Assembly (NCBI GenBank): GCA_010015655.1
Contig: ML976664.1
Coordinates: forward strand, 345,706-409,705
Length of the DNA: 64,000 bases
Direction: 5' to 3'
DNA from: Bimuria novae-zelandiae CBS 107.79
Taxonomy: Eukaryota > Ascomycota > Dothideomycetes > Pleosporales > Didymosphaeriaceae
Shown here piece after piece: positions 1 through 11,354 of this stretch. Made by a program: the position numbers and the translations under genes. Numbering within the stretch: position 1 is the first letter of the stretch; each line of letters opens with the position of its first letter. Under the pieces are notes generated by a model. That model made no database searches, was not told where the DNA came from, and saw only the letters and a program-made list of their open reading frames with translations.

Positions 1-2437
1 AGCTAAACGCGTAGCTAAGGTAGCCGACACGCCATTTAAACGCGCTAAACGTAACTACAAACCCACACTTAAAGCCCGCGAGGGCGATGGCACGCAGCAA
101 CCGAAGCCTGTATGCCTAGGTACCCCACCGCCTACACAGCCTACAGGGCCGCCAAACGAGACACTTGCACTGCCGACCAACACTACTTCTCCGCGGTATA
201 AGCTATTCACAGCAGCCTCACAAGCCACAAAAGACGCGCCGTTTAAGCGAAGGCTGCTTAACCTAGTGCTAAAGTCTAATATAGTGCGCCCTAGAGGAGT
301 GTTAACAGTAGCTATAAAGGCAACGACAGACCTATATATTAACGATGTTAACGTAGGGCTTTACTCTAGCCTTATTAATAACGTAGACGACGTAGACTTT
401 GCGCGATTACCTGGCTATTATAAACCTATTACTATAATAAAGCAAGACTAAAGTTAGATATTTAAGTATGGCTATCGTATAGCTAAACTATTAAACTTAA
501 TAGAGGCCTAGTAGCTCTATAAATACTACTATTAATATAAAAGGTCTAGTAGTATCTTTAGGGTTATAACGTTAACTTTTGCTGCTAATGCATACTTAGC
601 TTAAATAATACCTAGCTATTAGCTTAATAAGGATAGCCTAATACCTCTACCTACACGCTTGTTACCTTAAGGGCAGTTAACACTCGCACTTATATAAAGC
701 TATAGTATTAAAATCTCTTAAGAGGTTACTAATAAGCTTAGTTACTTTAACGTATATAGGTTTTAATTACAGGCTATACTATAGCTTATTAATAATAATT
801 ACTCCTTTCGCGAGTTCGAGAACCCTGCCTTCTAAGCTATGCTACGATTTACTAACCCTGTAGCTAAAGACGCGCTATAGAGGAGTCGTATAAGTGTGGC
901 AACCTTTATAATAAAGCTATACTACTAGCTAAAGCCGCAGGTTGTAAAAGACCTGTCTTAGGCTTGCAGCAAAATATATATAAGCTTTAATAGGTAGACT
1001 ATAAAAGGCGGACATCGCGGCTTCTTTAGTATTATTACTTACTACGCTAATAAAGCTAAAGAAGTAAAGAACTTGCCTATCGCGCTCCCCTAGCTTAGTA
1101 GTGCTTATACTAGTAAGAGGATAGCAGAGCTAGTTACTAGGATTCTATAGTTATTTAGTATAGATAATAGTAATCTTAGCTACTTTATACTTAATAATGC
1201 GTACGCTAACGACATAGCTATATAAAAACTTAGCGTATTATTTAGCTTCTTATTTAGTAATTATCGCCTCCGCTGTGCTCCTTATACACTTAATCTTATT
1301 AGTTAAAATATTATGTTTAGCAAGGACAGCGACGCCTACAACAACACTACTAATAACATAGAAGAAGAAGAGTTTTATATGGCAGAGTGGCGGAAAGATA
1401 GCCTACTTGGTGTGTTTCTAGATATCGTCAATTACATTAATACGCCTAAACAATATAACCTCTTCTACTACTACTAACGTTAATTGCATAAAGACCTTCC
1501 TACACACGCTAAACTTAAGCTATATAAGCTAGTACGCCTAATTATTACGCGTTAGAATAGCTTCGATAGCGCGTTTAAGTATAATATACTACTCTAGTCT
1601 ACCTTTCACGCGTATACTACCTATTATATTAAAGAGACTAAGATAGCTAATAGCCACGCTTAGCAGCGTGGTAGCTAGCTACTAAAAGTGCCACGATAGA
1701 TGCGATCTAGTAGGCTTACCTTTACTAATTAGGTAGTAATAACTAAATACGTTGCTATTTTGTAGCCCCTAAAGTTGGCTACTAATTGCTTATAAAGTCG
1801 TAGTAAAACTAGCAGGTTTAGTGCACTCTATAAGGTACTTCCTGTGTTTAAAATATTAATTAATAACTATAAAGCACGCTTGCTGCTATATAAGAGCGTT
1901 AACTATAAGTACGAAACTACACCTAAAGACTATATTATTATTAATTTACGCTCCGCGCTTAAGAAAGCTAACGACTACTACTATAGGCTACTTAATTTCC
2001 TAGCCTACTACGCCGCTACGATACTCTATTCGCGCTATAAAACATACTATAATTAATTATAGCGATAAAATAGTAAGAAACTTAAGGCTTAGTATATAAG
2101 ATTTTAGTAGCTTTAGGCTTAATATAAGCTAACTATAAATATAGTAGCTATGCCTACCTTCTAACGCACAGCAAGCGCGCTTAATAATGCTATTAACTCT
2201 ATACTTAATAATAAAGACAATAGTAATAACTTAGAGGATGAATATACAAAGTGGAAGAAGGAGCCTAAGTAGTCCGCGGCGGAATACGAGAGCGAGCACT
2301 TGCTAACCCCTATTAAATACTAGATATCGTATAAGAGGAAGTATCCTAACCTGTCCTGCTTTGCTATCGATATAATAACAATACTAGCTTCTAGCTATAA
2401 GTATAAGCGAGTTTTTAGCTAGTTAGGTAACTTTCTT

Positions 2438-2889
2438 TGTTACGACCACGAACCCCACAAGGATGAAGAAGCCAGACAATTACGCCAAGAAAGTAACTGT
2501 TGACGAAGTAGCAGAGTTAACGGGACCTAACGGGGCGCGGGGCAGCTTAGTCAGCAGTCACGTGACGAAGTCCCGCATAAAGGGAAGTCCCATAGGACTA
2601 CCGTAGTCCCTGGGACTACAGGGCCTTAGCGGGACTACAAAGAAGGAATAGGCTAGTATATAGTGTGGCGACTTTCCTATTGTTGTTTCCTTCCTCGTAG
2701 TTAACTTATATATCTTCTGTGCGAGTACGTTCTCCTATACAGACTAATAGTTATCTTATTTGTTATAAGATTGGATTGTCTAGCCACGCTAAGTGTCGCA
2801 TCAACTTGTACTACTAAATAATCCGTGAAGCACCACGATACCTTACCGCCCTAACCCGGATCGGAAAAAGGTGTGAGAGCCTCATAACA
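2438..2889 (+). mobile_element. Solo LTR, gypsy family I
   Basis: This 452-bp insertion begins TGTTACGACC and ends CTCATAACA. It is flanked by a perfect 5-bp target duplication TTCTT (2433-2437 and 2890-2894). It resembles the LTR at 29499-29995 (shared blocks include ATTACGCCAAGA and GGGACTACAA). No internal retrotransposon sequence is present, so it is a solo LTR left by recombination. It is much less RIP-altered than the hAT sequence around it, suggesting later arrival or less exposure. Confidence 0.88.
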
Positions 2890-3094
2890 TTCTTAAGCCT
2901 AAGCAACGTAAGATTAGCTTTTAACTACTTACTGCTTTATAACGTGTCCGTGCGCGTGATGAGCCACTTCGCGTGATGGGCCACCAACACCAAAACATCT
3001 CTACGAGAAACGAGGCTGTAGAGCTACACACAGTAGCTATTATCACGAGATTTCTTTATAGAAGTACTATATTAATACTTGCAATTAACCTGTG

Positions 3095-5022
3095 CTATTT
3101 ATATTTACTTAGAAGCTTAACGTTGCGACCGCGCCGCGTGGTCTTGGGTGGAGCTGCTAATACGGCACCTAAGGCTTCCTTAGTAGCTACAGCGTTAACC
3201 ACACGTTTCTGGCGCTTGTTACTTTGTGTAGGTGGCTGCGAGGCTTTTCTCTTACCCTTCTGGGTAGATTGTAGAGCTTTTGCTGCGTCACGAGCCTCTT
3301 TCTGGCGAGCGCGCTCTGCTGCCTTCTCAGCCCTCTCCTTCTCCCTAGCTACCTTGGCGGCCTCCCGCCCCACACGCTTCTCCTCTGCAATTTTCTCCTT
3401 GTACAGCTTAGCTGCCTTCCTTAACTCAGCTGTCTCTGCTTTTCGAAGCTTTTGCTCCTTTTCCTCTTGCTCCTTTACAGACTGGCGTACACGAGCCTCC
3501 CTGACCTTCCTCGGTGACCAGAGGACTGCTCCCCCATGGTACTCTTAACGCTGCTAAAGGTTAAGACGCTTGCCCTTCTTCTTATGCTTCTTCTTAACTA
3601 GTAGTGCCTCCTTAAGCCCGTTAATCTCGTGGTGAAGTAGCTTATTTTAAACTAAGATGTGGTAAAGTAAGCGGCTGAGCTTCTGCGCGTCTTTACTGGC
3701 CTAATTCTCTACTACAGCTCGTACGAGGCGATCTAATTTACGCTAGTTAGATCCACTAAGTACTGACGTAGAGCTCTCTCGTGATTCCTGCTCATCTTGG
3801 GTGGTTTTGGCAAATCTTTTGAGTATAACCTCTAGGTTAAAAGGTGATATGCTAGTAGCCTTAAAAGACTTNNNNNNNNNNNNNNNNNNNNNNNNNNNNN
3901 NNNNNNNNNNNNNNNNNNNNNNNNNNNNNNNNNNNNNNNNNNNNNNNNNNNNNNNNNNNNNNNNNNNNNNNNNNNNNNNNNNNNNNNNNNNNNNNNNNNN
4001 NNNNNNNNNNNNNNNNNNNNNNNNNNNNNNNNNNNNNNNNNNNNNNNNNNNNNNNNNNNNNNNNNNNNNNNNNNNNNNNNNNNNNNNNNNNNNNNNNNNN
4101 NNNNNNNNNNNNNNNNNNNNNNNNNNNNNNNNNNNNNNNNNNNNNNNNNNNNNNNNNNNNNNNNNNNNNNNNNNNNNNNNNNNNNNNNNNNNNNNNNNNN
4201 NNNNNNNNNNNNNNNNNNNNNNNNNNNNNNNNNNNNNNNNNNNNNNNNNNNNNNNNNNNNNNNNNNNNNNNNNNNNNNNNNNNNNNNNNNNNNNNNNNNN
4301 NNNNNNNNNNNNNNNNNNNNNNNNNNNNNNNNNNNNNNNNNNNNNNNNNNNNNNNNNNNNNNNNNNNNNNNNNNNNNNNNNNNNNNNNNNNNNNNNNNNN
4401 NNNNNNNNNNNNNNNNNNNNNNNNNNNNNNNNNNNNNNNNNNNNNNNNNNNNNNNNNNNNNNNNNNNNNNNNNNNNNNNNNNNNNNNNNNNNNNNNNNNN
4501 NNNNNNNNNNNNNNNNNNNNNAATGATACCGATAAGGAAGCCTTTCTCATCCATATTGTACGTGTGACGAGGCTCAATACCATATTCCTTGATTTTATCA
4601 CCTAGGATATTAAAATACAGGCTGTATTTATCCCCTAAGTCGGCTTAGTGGCGATTGCTATCCATACCAGTTGCCCATCGCGAGGTAAGATGGATGCTGT
4701 GCTAATTAATAAAGCGCGTAACCTAGCTCTCGCTTACTAGCTCCTTGGCTATTGTCGACGCGAAATTTCGTATTATCTCTCTTGTAGGTGGTAGGTGACG
4801 TGCTATAAGTCCTTTTATATATTTAACAAGCTCTGCCTCTTATTATAGAGCAAGCTTTTATTAGTTAATAATCTTTAATGCGTGTGGCTGTGTTGTAGCA
4901 TGGTGCCTTCGCATTAAAGTTAAGCGAGAAACACCATACTTTTTAGCTACTTTTTAGTACGAAAACTATTTGCTAGGGCTTAGCAACATTAGATCTGCAA
5001 GCGCGTCGTTAATTGGAGCCAT
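3095..5022 (-). pseudogene. Pogo-type (DDE_1) transposase, copy X, gapped
   Basis: The reading starts at the ATG complementary to 5020-5022 and ends at the stop complementary to 3095-3097. N-terminal helix-turn-helix residues (KYGVSRLTLMRRH) are followed by an ARHLPPTREIIRNFAS region and then MDEKGFLIGI, which holds the first catalytic Asp. The catalytic core lies in the gap. The C-terminal 92 residues (3095-3373) are a Lys/Arg/Ala-rich coiled coil ending in a basic tail, as in copies Y and 3. Several TAG/TAA stops interrupt it. The span is 68 nt longer than the 1860 nt of the other copies, so the 650-base gap may be a nominal length. Confidence 0.8.
3872..4521. other. Assembly gap (650 N)
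   Basis: All bases are N. Reading frames that cross it are artefacts. Confidence 1.
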
Positions 5023-5112
5023 AATGGTAGAGTTATGAGGTTGTGAAGTTTGAGTGTTTTGGCGTGGGTGGCCCATCACGCGAAGTGGCTCATCACGCGC
5101 ACGGGCATGTTA

Positions 5113-7212
5113 CTGTGTCCGTGCGCGTGATGCGCGGATTCGCGTGATGCGCGGGGAACACCATAATCGCTTTATTGAAAACGAGGCTATAGAACCACCC
5201 ACGATCAATATTATCACGAGATTTTCTGGTCGGATAGTAAGTTGGTAGCTGCGATTTATTTGCACTATTTAAATCTATCTAGAAGCTTGATGTTGCGGCC
5301 GCTGCGTGTAGATTTGGTTGAGGCAGCGGATGCGCCCTTTGAGGCCTCCCCAACATCTGCAGCATCAACCACACGTTTCTGACGCTTTCTGCTCTGTAGA
5401 GATGGCTGAGAGGCCTTTCTTTTACCCTTTTGGGATAATTGTAGAGCTTTTTCTGCATCGCGGGTAGACTTCTGGCCAGCGCGCTGAGCTACCTTCTTAG
5501 CCCTCTCCTTCTCCTTCTCCTTCTTAGCTGCCTCTTGCGCAGCACGGTTTTCCTGCTGCATTTTCTCCTTATATAGCTTAGCTACCTTCTTCAGCTCTGC
5601 TGTCTCTGCTTTTTAAAGCTGCTGCTACTTATCCTCCTGCTTCTTAATAGATTAACGTACGCGTGCCTCCCTCACCTTTACTAGTGACTATAAGACTAAT
5701 CCGCCATAATACTCTTAACGCTATTAAAGATTAAGAGTCTTGCCTTTCTGTTCGCGCTTCTTCTTGATAGATAGTGCCTGCCTAACCCCATCTATCTCAT
5801 GCTTGAGTAGCTCATTTTAGACAGATAGGTGGTGGAGCGATTAACGAAGCTTCTTTGTATCTTAACTACTCTAATCCTTGACTGCAGAGCGTACGAGCCT
5901 ATCTATCTTTCTCTAGTTATCATCGCTAAGCCCTGATGAAGAGCTATCGCCTAATTCTTAATTGTGGGTGAACCTATTAAGGATAGGATTGGGATTAGGT
6001 GGTGATATACCCGTTGCTCTAAAAGAGCTAAGGATAGTTGATTCCTTAAAGGAGGCATTCCACGCATTCTAGAATAAGGGGAAGAAGTCGCCTTTAGTGA
6101 TAGAAGCTAGGCCCTAGCTTCTATTAAGGTATCGTGATAGCTTTGCTGAGTAAGCTGTTAATAGAGGCTTGAATATTACAACGTTAAGGGGCTAAAGCGT
6201 ATGAGTTAAATAAGGAGGCAGGACAGTAAGCAGGATCCTATTCTAATTATAGTAGTTAATAAAGTCTATGGTAACATGAGATCCGTGGCTATCTATAATT
6301 AAAAGTCGATATAATCGTCGAGCCTTCTCTTTTGTACAGCGATCGAACACCTGCTTAAGCCAGGCAAGCCCGATATCGTTGTTCGTCCAGCCAGAGGGTG
6401 ATGAGGTGATAAAGACTTCATGATATCCTGCCTTAATATCTTCTACCCAACTTGATTGGATGCCCTTGTTGGCAGCCTCATAGATGAGGCTTGGTGGCAG
6501 AGCTGATCCACCAGCGCAGATACATGCCAGGATCGTGATCCACGCACGATTGCCATCCTGGAGTGATGCCCTAACCTCCCTCTTCTCCCACATTCGTCTG
6601 CTGAATATCCTCTTTGATCTACCGACGATACCGATCAGGCAGCCTTTCTCATCCATATTGTAGATATGACGAGGATCTATGTGATATTGATCCATCTTGC
6701 TGTGTAGGATGTTGAAGTAGTAGCGATATTTATCCACTGAATCAGCTTTGTGGCGATTGCTGTCCATCCCGACGGTCCATTGTGAGATAAGATGAATGCT
6801 GTGTTGGCTGATGAAGCGCGTAACCCAGCTCTCGCTGACTGGCTCTTTCGCTATTGCAGAGGCAAAGTTCCGTATCATCTCTCTAGTAGGAGGTGTGTGT
6901 CTCTCTGTAAGTCTTTTGATATATCGTACAAGCTCCTGCTCTTGTTGTGGGGTGAGCTTTTGCTGGCTGGAGTTCTTGACTTGTGTAGGGCGCGTTATCC
7001 CTCGATGCCTTCGGATCAATGTAGACCGTACAACACCATATTTAGCCGCAGTTTTTGAATAGGAGAAAGTTTCGCCTGGCTTTAGTGATTCAATATCATC
7101 AATCGCAGCTTGAATTGGATCCATATTGATGGAGTTGTCGCGTGTTGAAAGTAGGGTGTTTTGGTGTTCCCCGCGCATCACGCGAATCCGCGCATCACGC
7201 GCACGGACACAG
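5113..7212 (-). mobile_element. Pogo/Fot1-type DNA transposon, copy Y
   Basis: The ends are CTGTGTCCGTGCGCG and its exact complement CGCGCACGGACACAG. The inverted repeats continue about 48 bp inward and contain GCGTGATGCGCGG twice. TA lies on both sides (5111-5112, shared with copy X, and 7213-7214). Length is 2100 bp. It abuts copy X with only the TA between them and has the same orientation. Confidence 0.92.
5265..7124 (-). pseudogene. Pogo-type (DDE_1) transposase, copy Y
   Basis: The frame is exactly 1860 nt, the same as copy 3. Residues 1-294, up to the first stop at 6240-6242, are open. They show an N-terminal HTH (YGVVRSTLIRRHRG), a CENP-B-type second HTH (PPTREMIRNFASAIAKEPVSESWVTRF), YNMDEKGCLIG with the first catalytic Asp, and LLIIDSHGSH with the second. 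Downstream the frame has TAG/TAA stops, and the QPLD motif reads PLNV: the third acidic residue has become Asn by a G-to-A change. The last 98 codons are open again: an Ala/Lys/Glu coiled coil and a basic C-terminus. In the family the protein cuts at TA. This copy is dead by RIP-type changes only; no indels were seen. Confidence 0.88.
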
Positions 7213-7586
7213 TAATGCGTTAAGGCGTGGCACTAAGCTAGATTTTTGTTTCTAACTAATGCAGGCTTTGATGCAAAGATAGGGGATAAGAGTATATAGC
7301 AGACCTACGATATTTATAATTAGTGGCCGAATAAGTAATTAACTTTAATAATTTAATATTAATATTAATTAATATACTACTTCTGAGGTTAATTTTCAAT
7401 CAATTTAATCACAACACCAAAAAACTACCAATCAATACAATATTGGAGCTTCAATATTGATTGATTGATTACTGGCATCTCTGGACTCAGCAGCGATGCT
7501 CAAGGAACAACTGGCGATGATATTGCCTAGTAGGGGTTGAGACTAGATACAAAACGTAGCACAAAGAAGAGGAAAAAGGTTTTCAC

Positions 7587-7613
7587 GTCCGTGATCCTTT
7601 AGTGATCACGGAC
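7587..7613. repeat. Perfect 10-bp inverted repeat (hairpin)
   Basis: GTCCGTGATC and GATCACGGAC are separated by seven bases. It lies about 100 bp inside the gene island, beside the hAT right end. There is no U tract or gene next to it that would make it a transcription signal. It may be the relic of a small element. Confidence 0.7.
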
Positions 7614-8563
7614 TACACGTAAATCCGTTCCGGGATAGGTCCGTGCACAATCTCCGTGCGTGAGTCTCACGTGGTCCCGTGACAGCTGATATATGCGGTG
7701 AAGCGTCACGGAGAAGGCGCATGCAACATTCTCGTCCACATGATTCACATAGTCGGGATGAGACACCCGGGGATGGTTGATATAGCTTCAAGATGCATCG
7801 TGTCAGTTGACCTGATGGCTAGTAAAAGTCGATCACTCTTCAGGCGGTTGTGTCGCACGCGCTTTGCAGCAGCGTGTGGGGTGGAAATTGATATGATTCG
7901 ACGAGGGGCGTACTTGGGGTATGCAGAACCGTAGAAGTGCGCGCTTGGAGAAGATGAGATGGAGAACTCACATTCCACCTGGAGGGATCTTTGAAGCCTG
8001 TGGTGCCTGGATGGATCCAGCCGCCCCGCAGTGAAGCTTTCGTTGCTCAACGCTCCGAATTTCCAGGACTTTTGAAGGATTTTGATCATCCGAGGGCATT
8101 CCTTCGGATTTAAAGAGCGCCATAACGAACGAAAATTTCCCGTTCACGATGGGCGAAAGGAGACATCGTTCGCGACAGGTGGAGGTGGGTGGGGTAATGT
8201 TGGGGCGGCTCCTTCCGTGCTCCCAGGACTGTGGGACAGGGATCCAACAGTACTGCCCAGCTTTTCGGTGGACCTTTGAGATTCCAATTCGCTTCTTTTC
8301 TTTTGCTCTCTACCATTTTCATGACGTTTTGGAATGGATTATCCTCTATGTCGGTTGTCTTTATTTCTTATCCATTTGTTCTCTGCTGATCCATAATTTT
8401 CACCGTCATTCACGCCTTTCCCCGCCCAAATATTGCACAAAACTGGAGTTTTGAAGACTACGAAAACTACTAATGATACTTTCGAAACATTGATAGCAGG
8501 CGTAAAGGTTCTGTTAAGAAAGTTCTTCTGCACCCCTCTTCCTAAGGACTAGTGTAGATGCAC

Positions 8564-8658
8564 CATGCTTTTCGCGCCGTGATGATCCATGCTTCCACCC
8601 CGTAATGAACTATACTTTCCGCTCCGTAATGAACCATGTTTTCCGACCCGTGATCAAC
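8564..8658. repeat. Four-unit 24-bp tandem array
   Basis: Four units of 24, 23, 24 and 24 bp follow the pattern CATGCTTTCC.CYCCGTRATGAAC. On the plus strand an open frame reads three 8-residue units like FPLRNEPC, but one unit has 23 bp, so a coding array is unlikely. Confidence 0.7.
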
Positions 8659-8892
8659 TGTATTTGATGTGTGTCAAACTGAATTCTTTCACAGTCTCCT
8701 TGGAGGCACGTTTCACACACATCCTTGGGATGCAGTTTCAACTGAGGGATCTCAGTGAGCCAGGTACCCGTCAGCTTGTCCGACATGTCTTTACGGCATT
8801 GATCAAAACCATGAAGACGGGTTCTGCTTTGCTCTTGCGAAAGGCTCTCCCTGTCGAAGAACTGTCATTTGCAATAATGTTCGTCTTGCTCT

Positions 8893-9478
8893 TTAAACAA
8901 CTCGGAGCTGCGGTGCCTCATCAGCGCGACGCTTCTTGGACTTCTTGAGGTCTCCTTTGTCGAGCGTTGACATGGTTGGCGGCTCACTCATGTCTTCAAG
9001 AAGCGCCCTAGAGACGGGTGCCACGTTGAAACAAGTGATCGCGTATTCGTTCACTTCTGCTCCACCAAAGACCTCTCCGAGCATACACTTCTCGCTTTCG
9101 GAGTATTCGTCGTCCTGGTCGTGTCGTGCGAAAAGAAAGGAGAGCGGAATCCTCTTACAGAGCGGAGCCAGAAGGTAAGCATGGGAAGACTGTTATTATC
9201 CGCGTTTTGTGCCTCAATGCGATCCATTAGGCTGTTAAAGCGTTCGTCAAACTCCTTGCGTACGCTAATAATATAATTACTTGTTATGTTGGCGAAGTTG
9301 TTGCCTAATTCCGATTATTTTTTTTGGTTGACTGGGATAAGCTTGTTCTTGAGCTACCCGGAAGTTCCTCGAATGCGAAGCTGTTCTCGTCACTGACTGC
9401 GTCAATGTCTTCGTCCAAAGGATCGTAGCCATCAAGATCGCTTTCGAAAAGACTCGCCCCTTCTTCTTCTTACGACCA
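8893..9478 (-). pseudogene. Hypothetical protein remnant, acidic and Lys-rich
   Basis: Three minus-strand segments look coding but lie in different frames. The first is acidic (ESDLDGYDPLDEDIDAVSDEN, about 9350-9460), the second reads VRKEFDERFNSLMDRIEAQN (about 9200-9290), and the third is a 63-residue open end with a basic KKSKKRR patch (8893-9084). The second and third join in frame if an intron of about 44 bp (GTAAGA...ACCAG near 9110-9155) is removed. The first and second are separated by a stop near an A8 run. It may be a decayed gene or a gene with unseen introns. I recognise no family. Confidence 0.35.
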
Positions 9479-9504
9479 CGTGGTGATGAAATATATATAA
9501 TATA

Positions 9505-10175
9505 CTATACGAAGAACATCTGCCATCGAATGTCAGGCGCAGAGGCCAGGTACCAACCGCATGGCTGATGTTCTTCAGGTGTTGCTATCCGATAGCTAAG
9601 GGTGACTTTAAGCGCCGCATCGTCCAACTCGTTGTCGCCGGTAGCATATATCACAGGGCCATGATATACAAATCCGAGCGCGATGTTTGAGAAGGCTTCA
9701 TCCTCGAGATAGCGGGTGTCATAATTGACATTACTGAAAAGTACCGCTAGGCGAGATGAGAATTCTGGATATGCTTCGACTGCACACACATGTTGCAGCT
9801 TGTTCGAAAACAACCGTCGCTGTATTCTCGGTTCTGAATCTCCGCCGTAGGCTTATACCCGATCTTTCGGTACGAATACGCCAACGGACCTAAAGAGGAT
9901 CGTCCTTGAGTTGACGGTAGGACGTCGAGCTTGAGACCGTCATGGTTTTCAGCGTTGTTGGCGGCACTCGGCGACACTGACGTATCTCTAAAATCCTCGA
10001 TTTCGACTGTGACTGGTGACCCAGCTGGAGCGAATGTTGACGGCTTCCCACTCGCACCTGCCTCATGTTGGCTCCAGAGTCCACGCGTCTCCTGTCCGAG
10101 TTGCTGCCCCGCGCAAGAGATGGACAAGCGAAAAGACGGATGCGGCCGTTTGGCAAGAACGAATTCCACTTGCAT
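9505..10175 (-). CDS. Hypothetical protein, exon structure unresolved
   Basis: Two overlapping minus-strand frames look coding. The first (10175 to about 9750) starts MQVEFVLAKRPHPSFRLSIS and contains an acidic segment (TVEIEDFRDTSVSPSA). The second (9813-9505) reads YPEFSSRLAVLFSNVNYDTRYLED and ends WYLASAPDIRWQMFFV. They are in different frames and overlap near 9790, so an intron, a frameshift or decay must separate them. A further open frame upstream (10444-10211) might be a first exon, but no splice pair joins it in frame. No domain is recognised, and the sequence shows no RIP-type bias. Confidence 0.4.
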
Positions 10176-10444
10176 GTATCATCTCCTTCACATAACCGGC
10201 TAGCTCACGTCTACCCTGTCGAGCCGGAGTCGTAGTTTGGAGACTCTGGGCCATCCTGTCGTACTGGAGTTGCAGGTACAGATACCGCCACGGACGCACA
10301 CTCTATAAAGACGAGACGAATAGGAGTAGGTATAAGACCCGGCGTCAGAACGCGTAGGAGCGGTTCCAACTTGCTCTGCACAACCGGGTCTAGTGTCGGA
10401 CAATTGGGGTGCTCCTTCCTAGCCCATTCTTGGAATAGATTCAT

Positions 10445-11354
10445 CTCGTCGTATGATGGCCGAAGCGTATGTATATAACAAACATATATATAAGTCCACT
10501 AAGTACCATAAGGATGGTCTGAGTGTGGTACTCAGTGGACTAGAGTGGAGGTTGTTGGACACTGCTTTTCACAGCGCAATACATGGTCTTCTTTATACCG
10601 AGTCGGCTTCACTCGTTGGGTTTGCATCGCGGATTGGGTCTTCGACCTCGGGCGCTGGAGTTGCTTGCTGCCTGTGATTGTGACACAGTTTGGGTGGTAG
10701 CTGTCGATTGTGGGGGCAGGTTTGCACTTTCCGTCTGGATCCCAATCCGAACTCTTCCATTTGCTTGCTGCAGAGCACAAACTCAGTGGTGCGAAAGTAT
10801 TCATGCGCTTGAATTGATCGCAAGCATTGTCAACACTTCCTCTAGCTTTGCTCTTTGCAATTCGACCCTGCAAGCCGAACTCCACCTCCCCCGGTTTGCC
10901 AATCGTGCAATCGTGCAATCGTGCAATCGCGCAAACACGGTTCCACCTCCCAGACCGGATTGCTCGCGCCATAGTAAATCTCCCACAGACGATGAGACGT
11001 AGTGTTTGTGCCTGTGGAGCTCGGCGTAGCGATCTTGGATCGGACGCAGGAGGATCAGCGTGTATGAAGTTGTGGCTGTGGGCTTCGATAGGTGCCACGG
11101 GACAAGTCAGCGCGGTTCGTAGAGTGTAGCCGGAAGCGTGGCCATCGTGTCAGTGAGGCTGCCCGAACTTGATGCATATATGGACTGATGACGTAGATCC
11201 TGCGGTCTGTTAACGTGCCTGCTAACATGACTGTCATGCTCAGAAAAACTCTTGCATCTGAAAAGAAATTAGGTATCATAGCATTTTAACCTATCCCAGG
11301 ATATCATAGTTTTTGCACCACTCCTTCTCCTCGCCCAATATTACATCTACGCAA
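10445..11354. other. Intergenic stretch with a short repeat
   Basis: Long open frames occur on both strands and overlap heavily (10532-11098 minus, 10583-11002 plus), a sign of chance openness in GC-rich sequence. None has a recognisable domain. An 8-bp unit AATCGTGC is repeated four times at 10901-10932, the last with one change. This stretch should hold the terminator of the gene ending at 11355 and perhaps a promoter for 10175. Confidence 0.55.
10901..10932. repeat. 8-bp tandem repeat, four units
   Basis: AATCGTGC occurs three times followed by AATCGCGC. It lies in intergenic sequence. Confidence 0.85.

Larger units (their letters stand above)
2942..5110 (-). mobile_element. Pogo/Fot1-type DNA transposon, copy X
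   Basis: The left end is ACGTGTCCGTGCGCG and the right end is its complement with two changes (GCACGGGCATGT). The terminal repeats run about 48 bp and contain the direct motif GCGTGATGRGCCAC twice. TA duplications flank it (2940-2941 and 5111-5112). The host is hAT copy 1, whose reading frame resumes after the neighbouring copy Y. A run of N (3872-4521) hides the centre of the transposase. Confidence 0.88.
1..7340 (+). pseudogene. hAT transposase, RIP-inactivated and interrupted
   Basis: Plus-strand translation gives hAT-like segments separated by many TAG/TAA stops. A Pro-rich N-terminal part is read through 240-450. A segment like CAPxTLNLIS lies near 1275-1310. The C-terminal dimerisation block (YPNL.cFAIDIITI.ASS....RVFS) lies at about 2340-2420. 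The reading continues after the LTR (LKPKQRKISF near 2892-2922) and after the pogo pair (ACVKAW, FLF.TNAGFDAKIGDKS near 7215-7310), which shows that both interruptions were insertions into one gene. In the family this protein is a DDE transposase with an RNase H fold and a helical insertion. No copy here can make it. Family assignment is firm; exact start and introns are not known. Confidence 0.75.
1..7483 (+). mobile_element. hAT-family DNA transposon, copy 1 (left end outside window)
   Basis: Three pieces of one element can be joined: 1-2437, 2895-2941 and 7215-7483. The interruptions are a solo LTR and two pogo-type transposons. Bases 1-450 match 52412-52739 plus 53143-53290, which belong to a second copy. 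The right terminal inverted repeat ends at 7483 (GGCATCTCTG) and is complementary to the left end of copy 2 at 50176 (CAGAGATGCC). Both ends are followed inward by ATTGATTG-type subterminal repeats. If the copies are colinear, about 0.4 kb of the left end is missing. The sequence is AT-rich with CpA/TpG loss, typical of RIP. The possible 8-bp target duplication after the right end (7484-7491) cannot be tested without the left flank. Confidence 0.85.
7484..8892. other. Left edge of the gene island, no convincing gene
   Basis: Composition changes sharply at 7484 from AT-rich RIP-mutated sequence to balanced unique sequence. Open frames on both strands overlap one another (for example the minus frame 7745-8089) and show no recognisable domain, start context or intron pattern. 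The only structures noted are a hairpin at 7587-7613 and a short tandem array at 8564-8658. Confidence 0.6.

Noticed and set aside
2973..3548. 191-codon plus-strand frame
   Set aside because: It is the complement of the Lys/Ala-rich C-terminal coil of pogo copy X, which is the real reading.
3801..4601. Three long open frames crossing 3872-4521
   Set aside because: They consist almost wholly of unknown residues over the N gap and are artefacts.
10532..11129. Overlapping frames of 100-188 codons on both strands
   Set aside because: Four frames are open over the same DNA, none with a domain or splice support. This fits chance openness in GC-rich sequence.
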